Positions 1-9,009 of a stretch of 30,000 nt of DNA are shown here, in pieces. Every line of letters begins with the position of its first letter. Positions within the stretch are counted from its first letter, which is position 1. Both the position numbers and the translations under genes were made by a program. The notes below the pieces were generated by a model. The model did no database searches. It was given only the letters and a program-made list of their open reading frames with translations, and had not been told where the DNA came from. The stretch is taken from NCBI GenBank assembly GCA_963575745.1, contig CAUYUJ010008143.1, forward strand, positions 1-30,000. The letters are read 5' to 3'. Origin of the DNA: Prorocentrum cordatum. Lineage: Eukaryota; Sar; Dinophyceae; Prorocentrales; Prorocentraceae.

Positions 1-390
1 TTTTTTGTTGGCAGCGCAGTAGTTTAGAGAGGGGTCGGCGGATGTGGCGTAAGGCTATAGAATCGTTTCGGTCATTCCGCCGGTCCATATTGTCTCACCG
101 CTGTCGGTTGGCCGAGTGTGCGCCGTCAGTGCGGAGCTGTCGGGGCGGCGGCCGTTTTGCGGAGGCGTTGCATTCGGCGTGTTAGCGGCGAAGCAGTTCC
201 TGAGAAACTGCTGTGTGGCAGTCCGCTTGGACTACCTGGGGGGGGGGTCTGGGGGGTTTGACGCAGCTTGTAGGTGTTTTGCTGGTGCCTTCGTCGGGGC
301 TCGTCGCTCATAGGTACTCGCTGTGGGCGACAGCGACGATCGGCCTGCGACGCCGACGGCGACGATCGAATATGAGAGAAAGGCGTCAAC
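1..390. other. GC-rich DNA, no gene recognised
   Basis: Short open frames exist on both strands, but none shows a recognisable domain, and they overlap one another in the way expected of GC-rich non-coding DNA. A small direct repeat of gacgatcg occurs around 333-370. I see nothing else that can be supported here. Confidence 0.5.
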
Positions 391-540
391 ATGTACGTTC
401 GGACGTCCGCGCGGAATTCTAAAATCGGCGCTGGGCCCTCCCCCTGGCGCGCGGAGCGCGCCAGGGGCCACACCAGAGGCGCCGCCATGGAGATCCAGCG
501 CGGATCCAGGAAATCCGCGTGGAGCTCCGAACGTGTATAT
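391..540. repeat. Long imperfect palindrome (fold-back)
   Basis: The centre is a perfect 12-bp hairpin: cccctggcgcgc at 441-452, a 3-base loop, and the complementary gcgcgccagggg at 456-467. Outside it the arms still pair imperfectly. ACGTTCGG near 394-402 is matched by CCGAACGT near 527-534, and GCGCGGA/TCCGCG and CGGCGCTGG/CCAGCGCG pairs follow in the same order. Overall arm identity is about 70-75% by eye. It could be a fold-back or MITE-like element, or a structured transcript. No flanking target duplication was recognised. Confidence 0.6.
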
Positions 541-711
541 TGTATGCTCATGAGCCTGTTTTTTTCGCGGCGGAAGAGAGATCCGTCCAGGCGCGCGTGG
601 GGCGAGGCCCCCCAGCTGCTCTCCAGCGAATACGCCGCGCCCGGAGCGTCCTGAGGGCGCCCGACTCGTCTGGGCTGGCCCGTGGCGAACCGCGGAGTGT
701 AACTCAGAACC

Positions 712-849
712 GACCAGCCACAACTGGGGGAGCTGTGGTCTTTACCCCCCTGGGGGAACCCATCGCATCGACGATCTCTCGAGAGGGGTGTCGAAATCGA
801 TGGGCCCCCCAGGGGGGAAGGACCACAGCTCCCCCAGTTGTGGCTGGCC
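712..849. repeat. 138-bp near-perfect palindrome
   Basis: The two 69-bp arms meet exactly at 780/781 (ctctc|gagag) with no spacer. The outer 29 bp pair with one mismatch (712-740 against 821-849). The inner 40 bp pair imperfectly, sharing CCCCCCTGGGGG and CCCATCG blocks. The strong symmetry suggests a fold-back/MITE-like element or a cruciform-forming sequence. The open frames crossing it are incidental. Confidence 0.75.
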
Positions 850-1113
850 TGCAGAAGGCCGGCCTCCTAGCGCCACGCGGACATTCCAGAATGCACGCAT
901 CAGTTCCTGGCGCTCCCGTCGGCGCGTCTGACTGAAAGGATCTGAGCCTGTGGAGACAGCGATGCCCGTGGGCTCTCCCGCGGAGTGGCCGAGGGTTACA
1001 TTGCCTGTCACGTCGCGAAGCTGCTCCGCAGTCGGCACACCTGCGGGGCTGGCGCGGCGCGGGCGCCCGAGGACGGCCTGATCGTGGCGCGGACGTTGAG
1101 CCGACACGAACAT
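850..1113. other. GC-rich spacer, no gene seen
   Basis: This stretch lies between the palindrome and the TCC microsatellite. Long overlapping frames run through it on both strands, but all of them depend on the neighbouring trinucleotide array and have no recognisable domain. Confidence 0.4.
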
Positions 1114-1375
1114 GCCCTCCTCCTCCTCCTCCTCCTCCTCCTCCTCCTCCTCCTCCTCCTCCTCCTCCTCCTCCACTCCCCCCCTCACCCTCACCCTCCT
1201 CCTCCTCCTCCTCCTCCCCTCCTCCTCCTCCTCCTCCTCCTCCGCCTCCTCCTCCCCCTCCCCCTCCCCCTCCTCCTCCTCCTCCTCCTCCGTCCCTGGA
1301 GCGCAGGGCGCTGGCGGGAAACTGGCTGGCGTCACTATGACTGTAATCCTGTAATCCTCCTCCTCCTCCTCCTCC
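1114..1375. repeat. TCC/CTC microsatellite cluster
   Basis: Near-pure CTC repeats run from 1114 to about 1173. Imperfect CTC/CCCT tracts follow to 1290, and a short separate tract lies at 1352-1375. The apparent leucine/serine-rich (plus) and glutamate/glycine-rich (minus) open frames come from a trinucleotide array without stops, not from a gene. Confidence 0.95.
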
Positions 1376-1807
1376 GCGAAGGGCTTCTCGCAGACCCAGC
1401 GGCCCCACGCGACCACGCGGCGGGCCGCGCACCGCGCTTCTACATGCAAGGCCGGGGCGCCGTCTGGCCGCGAAGCAGCAGCATCGAGGCGCGGGCCGGA
1501 AGCCCGCTGCTCGAAGCGCCGCCGGCGCCACCCCTCGCGGAAGCGGTGCTCCAGGCGGGACACACCATCCAGGAGAGGGCGTCGTCGCTCGCAAAGGAGA
1601 TCCATGGGAGCGCGCGGCGCCGCCCACGCGGCAGCCGCGGGGCAACTCGCCGCCCCTATCGAGCCAGCCAGTGGCGGGGGACGCCGGAGGCGGACTCCTT
1701 GACCCGCCAGGCGCCGGGGCTGGCGGCCCAGCCACGGGGCGCGCCGCGGCGACGCAGCCCCAGCGGCAAAAGCGCCACGCGCGCAGTCACGTCGAAACGG
1801 CGGGGCC
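1376..1807. other. GC-rich DNA, no gene recognised
   Basis: Open frames on both strands are arginine/proline/alanine-rich and overlap fully. None shows a domain I recognise. It is probably non-coding. Confidence 0.4.
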
Positions 1808-2020
1808 AGAAGTCGGGGAGACGTAAGACCCGGGTACGGGGGACTCGGAAATCCCCGACGAGGTCGTCAAAAAAATGACGAGGCCGAGCCTGCATTTTGA
1901 CGAGGCCTCCCGCTGCAGACATCCCACGAAACTCCTCCTCGTCATAATCCGAGTCGCGGTCGTCAAAAAACGATGGCGAACCCGAGTCCCGGCAAACCCG
2001 GGTCTTACGCTCCCCCGAAG
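1808..2020. repeat. Inverted repeat / fold-back
   Basis: CGTAAGACCCGGGT at 1822-1835 is matched exactly by its reverse complement at 1996-2009. The adjoining GGACTCGG block (about 1841-1848) is matched by CCGAGTCC (about 1982-1989). A loop of about 130 bp contains further short GACGAGG repeats and two similar gtcgtcaaaaaa stretches. The arms are about 40 bp and imperfect beyond the exact block. Confidence 0.65.
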
Positions 2021-2565
2021 AAGATGCGGCGCAGAAAGCGGCAGCCGTTTGCACCGGCTCGGCAGCCTCGGATAACGAGCTGCTGCATGGCCCGAAACCC
2101 GCGCTGGTGGGGCAGGCGGCCCAGCCAGCCCCGCTCGCCCACCGAGGGTGCCACCCTGCGCGATGCCACCCACGCCAGAGCGCGCGCGCGGCAGGTGCCT
2201 GCGCCGCCAGAAACGGCGGGAAATGCGCCCGAGGCGATGGGTCTCCCTCTTCGTCTGCCTTCGCCTTCGGGCGCGGCCGGCCACGAGGCTCGCGCCGAGC
2301 ACGCGCGGGGCGTCCGCCGCCGCGTTCGCGGGCAAACCTCAGGCCTGCAGCGCTGCCAGCAAGCGGCCCTGGCCCGCCGCCATCCTGCGGAAAAGCTGGC
2401 GCTCGCCAGCGCTCTCCTCTATGCCCAAGACCACCGCCGCAAGGTTGGAGGGGGGGTGCGATCGTCGATGAAGAAGCGCTGAAAAGGCCGCCGCCCCTGG
2501 CGACGGCGCCGAGGGCGCGGCCGCCGCTGCTGCCATTTGGCGCGGGGGTCGCCGCAGGCTCCGAG
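2021..2565. other. GC-rich DNA, no gene recognised
   Basis: The open frames here are long only because of high GC. They show no domain, signal or motif. Nothing else can be supported. Confidence 0.4.
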
Positions 2566-2990
2566 CGGGCTCCACGAGGGGCCCAAGAGAGCTCCAAGAG
2601 GGGCCCAAGAGGGCTCAAGGACGGCCCCGAGATAGCCCAAGAGCGCCCCAAGAGAGCTCCAAGAGGGCCCAAGAGAGCTCCAAGAGGGGCTCCAAGAGGG
2701 GCTCCAAGAGGGGCCCAAAAGGGCTCCAAGAGGGGCCCAAGAGGGTTCAAGGACGGCCCCGAGACAGCCCACGAGCGCCCCAGGAGCGGCCCAAGAGGAT
2801 CCTGAGAGGCGACCGTTCGGGCTGCATAAGAGGGAGGGCTGGGTGGTCAAGGTCCTCCAAGATGGACCCAACCATGTCTCCAAGGCTCCCAGGATGACCT
2901 CAAGAGGGCCCCAAGAGAGCCCCAAAGCCTTCCAGATGACCCCAAGAGATCCTCTAGATGGCCGAAGTGAGCTGCCAAGAGGCTCCCATA
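2566..2990. repeat. Degenerate ~11-12 bp tandem array with ~132-bp higher period
   Basis: Units related to CCCAAGAGAGCT and CCAAGAGGGG repeat head to tail, densely from 2566 to 2800 and more diverged to about 2990. A larger block (gggctcaagg at 2611, gggttcaagg at 2743) recurs after about 132 bp. The minus strand has an open frame giving a Leu/Gly/Pro/Trp/Ser-rich repetitive peptide (motifs like LGPSW, GALLG). I recall similar low-complexity predicted peptides from dinoflagellate genomes, but nothing here proves translation. Confidence 0.75.
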
Positions 2991-3189
2991 CCGGAAGATC
3001 TGAGAAGGCACTGTTTGGCTGACGCTGGGTCTGCTCAGGCTGATCCCTAGATTCGGTATGATGGCTGCCCCCCCTTCTCTTTGTTCCACTGCTTACTCCT
3101 ATACTTCCCTGATCAATGCAACTCGCCTGGGCACCGTTTCTGGATGTGCTGGTGGATGTATGCGAAGCTTCAAGAAGTTGCGAAGGATA

Positions 3190-3990
3190 AAGGAATGGGA
3201 ACGAGGAGGGAAGGGAAGCAGAGAAGGGAGGGGAGAGGAGGGTAGGGGAGAGGAGAGCTAAGGAGGGGAGAAATGGTTAGAACAGGGGAGACGACATGCG
3301 AACAGAGGAGCGGGGAGGTAAGGAGGAAGTGAGTATTGAAGAGGAGAGGAAGAGGGAGGGAGAGAAGGAAGCTGGACCGGGCGAACACGATGAGGACGAT
3401 GAGGAGGAGGAGGAAGAGGACAGAACACGATGAGGACGATGAGGAGGAGGAGGAAGGGGAAGAAGAAGACAGGAAAAGGATAAGGATGCATGTCCTCATC
3501 CTCCCCATCCTCCTGTTCCTTTCTCTTCTCTCCTCCTTCCTCCCCATCGAGAAGGAAGGTACAAGCAGACTAGCAGAAGGAACAAGAGGCCAGAGAGGGG
3601 GAAGTGGAGGCAGAAGAGGAGGAAGAGGAAGAGGACGAGGAGAAGGGAGGGGAAGAGGAGGACGAGAAGGAGGAGAAAAATGCGGAGGAGGAGGAGGAGG
3701 TGGAGGGACGCAGCCCCACACGGCGCCCAGAAGGCACAGAGAAAGCAAGGCCTCCTCGATGCGGTAGCCCCAGCGCGTGGCCTCTGGATCGCTCTCTTCC
3801 CTCCACCCGCCCCCCCCCCCCGTCCAGGAAAACGTGGAGGGCGAGGAAGCCAGGGGGGATTGGGAAAAGGAAACAGAAGAAAGAGAAAAGGAGAAAGAAA
3901 AAGCAGAAGAAGAAGAAGATATGCAGCAGAAGAATATGAAGGCAGACGAAGCAGAAGAGAAGGGGCAAAGAAGAGAAGAAGAATACGAGG
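3190..3990. repeat. Purine-rich (GGA/GAA) low-complexity tract
   Basis: The plus strand is strongly purine-biased with many GGA, GAA and GAG triplets. It is interrupted at 3487-3550 by a pyrimidine-rich segment and again around 3715-3830. All frames through it are Glu/Arg/Gly- or Ser/Pro/Leu-rich and look like products of composition. There is no recognisable gene. Confidence 0.8.
3383..3462. repeat. 40-bp tandem duplication
   Basis: Two head-to-tail 40-bp copies begin with gaacacgatgag at 3383 and 3423. They are almost identical up to the downstream GGA tract, so this is a recent local duplication. Confidence 0.85.
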
Positions 3991-4221
3991 AGGACGAGGG
4001 ATGTCGGTGTCGGGAGGTCTACGACGCTCTGTAGAGATCTGAAGAGGTTCCAGCGGGGGGCAAGCTGCCGATCTCCACCCCCAATGCTCAAATGTATTGA
4101 ATCATCAAGTTTGGAAAAATTGCTCGACCCTGGAAGGAAGGTTCTGCAGATCTGGATCATCATGCTCGTCCAGTTGGAAATCGATGGGCTACGTCTTCAC
4201 CGCTCGCTGTTGATCCAGCGC

Positions 4222-4522
4222 TCTCTCCTCCTCCTCATCCTCCTCCACCTTGTCCTGCTCCTCCTCCTCATCCACCTCCTCCACCACCAGACCAGCCTCA
4301 GCATCACCAGAATGATCAATCACCATCATCATCAGCATCATCATCACCACCACCATCACAACCACAATCAGAATCACCATCACCATCACCATCACCATCA
4401 TCATCATCACCAACATCATCAGCATCATCAGCAGCATCATCCCCAGCACCATCGTGACCAGCATCAGCATCCTCAGCATCATCAGCATCATCAACATCAT
4501 CATCACCATCGTCATCATCACT
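4222..4522. repeat. TCC then CAT/ATC microsatellite
   Basis: A CTC/TCC stretch (about 4222-4285) is followed by an imperfect CAT array (about 4315-4522) with CAC, CAG and AAT variants. The His/Gln-rich plus-strand and Met/Asp-rich minus-strand frames are artefacts of the array. Confidence 0.9.
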
Positions 4523-5055
4523 AGTACTGTTAGTATTACCAATCATATACTTACTAGTAACATGTATATCCGCTTCGCTATTGTCATCAAAGAAATACTA
4601 CGGGTCGTATAATTGTTAGTGTTAGAATGTTCGCGCAATCGTCACAGGCATCATCGCAAACATAGTAATACTCACCACTAACATCACAATTGGCATCCTC
4701 ATTATCTTCATGGTCATCGGCATGATCATCCTAGTCATTAACTACCGTCATCCGTATCATCACCAGCCGCATCATCAACAGCACCAGGATCATCATGAAT
4801 AGAGCATGATTGTCGTCGTCGGCAGTAGCTTCTTCGTCGTCGCCGTAGCAAGATCATCATCATCGTCATCAGCATTGGCAGTGCCAGCGGCTGCATCATC
4901 CCTCCTTACTCCCTCCTGCTCTAGTGCAAAGAGACCTGCCTGGTAGGGCACGCCCCTTCCCTCGGAGACCGATATCTCCACAGGCAGACGCAGGACGAGG
5001 AAGAGGAGGAGAGGCCGAGCTGCAGCAGGAGCGGAAGGGGGAGGATGGAGGAGGG
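4523..5055. other. AT-richer spacer with scattered ATT/CAT triplets
   Basis: Composition falls toward AT here, and degenerate CATCAT and TATTAG fragments continue the microsatellite to about 4870. No coding or RNA gene is recognised. Confidence 0.4.
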
Positions 5056-5056
5056 G

Positions 5057-5106
<50 letters not shown>

Positions 5107-5109
5107 CGA
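5056..5109. repeat. GAC microsatellite
   Basis: An almost pure array of about 17-18 GAC triplets. It reads as poly-Asp or poly-Val depending on strand and frame, which explains the local open frames. Confidence 0.95.
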
Positions 5110-5192
5110 GAAACAAGACCGAGGATCCTGGTGCGGGGATCGGGGATTGAGGTCTGAGATGTTGGGACGCTCCGGGCCAGGTGTGACCTCTG

Positions 5193-5220
5193 GAGGCCTC
5201 TGGGGGCCCCCAGAGGCCTC
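5193..5220. repeat. Perfect 28-bp palindrome
   Basis: The 14-base arm gaggcctctggggg is followed directly by its exact reverse complement, with no loop. The only nearby structured feature is the GAC array upstream. It may be a cruciform site or a hairpin. No adjacent gene suggests an operator. Confidence 0.85.
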
Positions 5221-6305
5221 GGAAAGGAGGACGACGAGCGGGGGAGGGATTCTGAGGTTTTCAACATTTTCTGGCCCTCGCGGTTATCGCCACAGCTCGA
5301 TTCGCTTCGAAATCCTGGGCAGAACGCACCTAAGTGGAGGTCGACTTTGTACGGCGAAAGCCAAGGCCTCCATGCGTCGCGAAATCATCACGACGGGGTG
5401 TTTCCCCCTGTTAGCTTAGGCCCCGGGGACGCCAGAAAAAAACCCGCCACAAAAAACACGTCTCGGAAACAGGGGTTAAGAAGGACCCCCACCGTGAGAA
5501 CAACGCCTCTGGAGGAGCAAAAGTATAGAAGCGGAGGAGGCGGGCGACGACGAGGACGTGGTAAGACAAGACGTTTGTGCGCGAGTCTGGCCGTTTAAGT
5601 CCCTGAAGCCGCTGCGGTCCCATGCGAACACAAAACCGACAAGCCTCGATCCTAGAGGACCGACGAGGAGTAAAAGGAGGATGCGACTAGAGCAAGCCCA
5701 GGATGCTTCAACGATGCCGCATTACGCCCCAGACGCCCAAACCTGGTCCGCGGCGGCCTCCCAAGGCGTCTGCGACAACGGCCCGGGCGAAGTCCGGCTG
5801 GGGGCGACGCACGCCCCAGGAGAAATGACCTCCGCGTGGTCTGGCGCGAGCGGTACTGAGAGGCAATTGGGGCTCGCGCCTGGAAAGAGGTTGAAGTATC
5901 AAATGAAAAAGGTCCATGAGTGTCGCAATGAATTGCCAAAGAAATGCGGAAGGCAAATGGTGCGCTTCCTTTGGTTGTGGACGGGCGTATGGTGCCCATC
6001 CGAGAGGCCGATTGGTGCCTCATCCCAAGAAGAGGCCCATGACGGCCACGACTTGGGTGCGGGATGCCATTTGGTCGCCCCCCTGTGCCTACCCCGTCCC
6101 GCTCACAGGGTTTTCACATCCCCCGTATGGTGGTGGGATGGGTGAGCGGTCCGCCTCCCCCCGGGCCGCACGTTCTGCCCGAGGTTCGCGGGGATTTGAC
6201 TTGAAGGCTATGAAGAATCCCGCCCCTGCGCCCGTCAGTCACATTACCCCCGCTTCTTGCCGCCGCCAATTGATTTGCTGGCCTCGCCCTCTTGGCGTTC
6301 GTGCC
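5221..6305. other. No gene recognised
   Basis: Open frames on both strands have no recognisable domain. On the minus strand this stretch lies just downstream of the gag-like relic. It may be decayed retroelement sequence beyond recognition, but I could not identify RT, RNase H or integrase motifs in it. Confidence 0.4.
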
Positions 6306-7334
6306 CTGGCACTTCTCGTGGCCCGCATGGTTTGGGCTGCCGCGCACGTGGCACACGCGGCGGCGACCCGCCTGGCACTTGGACCCTGGGGCTGCGCCTT
6401 TGCAGGGGCAAAGTTTCGGGAGAAACTAATAACACACCTGCGTATTCTTCTCCGCGGGCGCGGCCCGGGGCTCGCTTCGGGCACTCGGGCTGCGGCTCCG
6501 CGAGCGGCGGCGGCGCCTCTCCCTGGGGATGCTGGGCGACCACTCGCGTTCCATCTCGCTGTTGACGGGGGCGCAGCGGCCCCAACTAGGTTTCGCACGA
6601 ACTACGTCAGCCAGGCGGCCACCGCGCCCCGCACCTGCTCGTTCCAGTACCCGCGGGCCGCCACCGCGTAGAGGAACAACGCGGTCCAGGGCTCATCTGG
6701 ACTCCAATCGGATGGAGCCCTTTTGCCGTGGCTACTGTTTTTCACCACGGTGCGCCGGAACCGCTCACTGAACTCGACCCTGAGCCTGTCGTCTGCCATG
6801 AAGGTGAAGTGCCACGCGCCTGGCCACTGCGTCGCCAGCCGTTCGACGTGGCGCTGGTAGGCATCAAGTGCCGCCCCGGAGGCATTATCGAGCATAATGC
6901 GCACCGTCGCGAAGACCCGCCACGACATCAACCATTCACCGTGCTTGGCTGGGCCGAGAAATTCTTTCGCCATCCACCCTCCCCCAGGTAGGAGGAGAAA
7001 CACCCAAAACTGCATGTTGCAGTACGCCTTTCGTCCAAAAGGTCCCCATACATCGAAGTGAAGTGGACTTCACGGTGAACACACGGTGGTGGAGCGCCGT
7101 CAGCTATTGGATGGAAGGCGTACCCTCTGGAACCGGGTCCTATCACGTCGTCGCAGCCGCAAGTGTCTGCACCCAATTCTGATGAGCAGAGCTGGGCGCG
7201 AGTACGATCTCGGACCCGTCACCCTGGTCCAGCACCTCAGACATCTTGACCACGTTCTCCTTCGAGTTCCCTGCCGGCGCTGCTGGGGGTGCTGCCGCCA
7301 CCTCTTGCTTGGGCTCGAACGGGTCGAGGTTCAC
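6306..7334 (-). pseudogene. Decayed retroelement gag-like relic
   Basis: On the minus strand three landmarks fall in order, spread over different frames. At 7143-7334 a peptide contains MSEVLDQGDGSE. At 6602-7040 a longer segment contains KEFLGPAKHGEW, FATVRIMLDNASGA, WHFTFMADDRLR and WNEQVRGAVAAWL. At 6306-6410 lies a Cys/His-rich tail with CPCKG and CHVRGSPNHAGHEKC, like a zinc knuckle. From memory, dinoflagellate retroelements encode gag-like proteins with VLDQGD, KELPGP, ML(D) and DD-R motifs followed by Cys/His clusters, and this order matches. The coding frame shifts at least twice, so it is not a working gene. No pol was recognised downstream (toward 5.2 kb). The element family is uncertain. 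Confidence 0.6.
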
Positions 7335-8382
7335 CCAGATCTGCCCAAGCAGTCACCCCGCCGCCGGCAGAGACAGCGATGCACCGAGCAGTGCGCCGAA
7401 TCAGAACCCCACGGAGAGACTTGCACGGGCTGCAGGGGGACATCTGCCAAGCGGGCCCGATGGCCTGCCTCTGCTCGATCACCGTCGGGGTCAGCACACC
7501 GCGACGCTGCGGCTCGGATCCCCCACAGGCTGCCCGTGATCTCCTGACAGGCCCGAAGGCGTCCGTCGGCAACCCCACCCAGTCGACGATGTCCGCCGAC
7601 GAGCCCCAGCTGAGTGCAGTGGCCTTCAGAGGGAAGAGCGCCATCAGCCCCCGTAGACCCAAACCCAGGGACTCGCGCAGAATCGTATCGAAAACGAATC
7701 GGAATCGAATCGAAGGCAAGGGTACGAGGGTAGCGACTTGATCCAAAACGAGGACGCACGGAATGCTTGACACATGTCCTCACTACATGCCCATCCCCTC
7801 CCGCCGCCCAAGCGGCATATGCGTGCAGCTTAGGCTCGCACGTAACGGTGTTACTATGCCGACCTGCCGCAAGGGAGCCGCCCGCCCCGACCCGAGCACG
7901 GCCGACGCCACCCCCGAGCCGACAGTGGGCGGTGCCGGCGGGTTATCTTCGGCGGTCTCCCTGCCGGTGCCCTCGGCGCGCTGCGGGTGGCGCGGCAAGC
8001 GCAGGAGCAGCGGGAGTTCGGTTGGCCTCCACGGCAGCACCCTGCAAGCCTCCTCTCAGGGCCTCTCCGCTGCACCCCCGCGGGAGGGGCAACGCGCAAG
8101 TGAGGCCGACAGCAGCGACAGGCACACTGGAGGAGCGCAAACCGCTGCAGGAGCTGCAAGAGCAGCAGGAGCGGCGGCAGGAGAGGTAGGACGAAGAGGG
8201 ACGAGCGGCGGGAGAAGGCGCAGCAGCGGGAGCAGCAGCAGTAGAAGGGGCAGGAGCAGCGGCAGGAGGGGCAGCAGTGGTCGTGGAGACGCGGAGCAAA
8301 AGAAGGGGCGGGCGCCGCCGCCTCCATGTCCAGGCCTGCCCCGCCACCGTCGGGGTCCACCTGCAGTACAGACGCGTTGCTG
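7335..8382. other. No gene recognised (flank of gag relic)
   Basis: This GC-rich segment lies upstream of the gag relic on its strand and could hold its 5' untranslated region. Overlapping frames show no domain. A short AATCG-rich stretch lies near 7685-7715, and imperfect AGCAGGAGC repeats near 8150-8280. Confidence 0.35.
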
Positions 8383-8580
8383 CTTTTCCTCCTCCTCCTC
8401 CTCCTCATCATCATCCTCCCGCCCTCCCTCCCTCCCTCCTCCCTCCCTCCTCCCTCCCTCCTCCCTCCCTCCTCCCTCCCTCCTCTCTCACTCTCTCCCT
8501 CCCTCCTCCGCCTCCTCGTCCTCCTCCTCCGCCTCCGCTTCCGTCTCCTCCTCTTCCTCCTCCATTCCTTTTCCTTCTGA
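8383..8580. repeat. Pyrimidine microsatellites (CTC, CCCT, CCTCCCT)
   Basis: CTC triplets (about 8387-8405), ATC, then a regular CCCTCCCTCCT array (about 8418-8510) and again CTC/CGCCTC to 8580. Pro/Ser/Leu-rich frames on the plus strand and Arg/Glu-rich frames on the minus strand are artefacts. Confidence 0.9.
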
Positions 8581-8689
8581 ATAGCTTTTCCCTGTCGCAA
8601 CCCGAGGCACGTGTTTAGGGCGGTCCAGGGTTTCGCCGTAGACTTCCTCACCATGTATGACTCTGAAGCTTAAAATTGGCGACAGCTTC

Positions 8690-8915
8690 ACGGATGGAGG
8701 GCGGGTCGTTTTCAAAATGTGGTTCTCGCCTGAGCGCAGCGCACATTCGTTTTCAAAAATTGCAAGAGTTTTACGGATTGAGGGCGGGTGGTTTTCGAAA
8801 TGTGGTTCTCACCTTAGCGCGGTGCACATTCTTCTTGAAAAGTTCAAAGAACTTCATGGGTTGAGGGCGGGTCGTGTTCAAAATGGCGGCGCACATTCCC
8901 TTGAAATTATCCCGG
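8690..8915. repeat. Three tandem copies of an ~82-bp satellite
   Basis: Units starting with CGGAtGGAGGGCGGGT recur at about 8691, 8774 and 8856 (periods 83 and 82). Each contains TTCAAAATGTGG or a close variant and a GCGCACATTC block. A further diverged unit lies beyond the minisatellite at about 11418-11510, so the same satellite flanks the CAGCCT array on both sides. Confidence 0.8.
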
Positions 8916-9009
8916 CAAAGCAACCTAACAGCGATGTGTAGGAGCATACCTGGAAGCATTCCCCTTAAGATTCAGATGAGAATCCAGTTGTAGAATTCTG
9001 CTGTTCTCG

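Noticed and set aside
704-2750. Long minus-strand frames over 0.7-2.75 kb as host genes
   Set aside because: Composition is extreme, they overlap plus-strand frames fully, and they depend on the TCC and CCAAGAG arrays.
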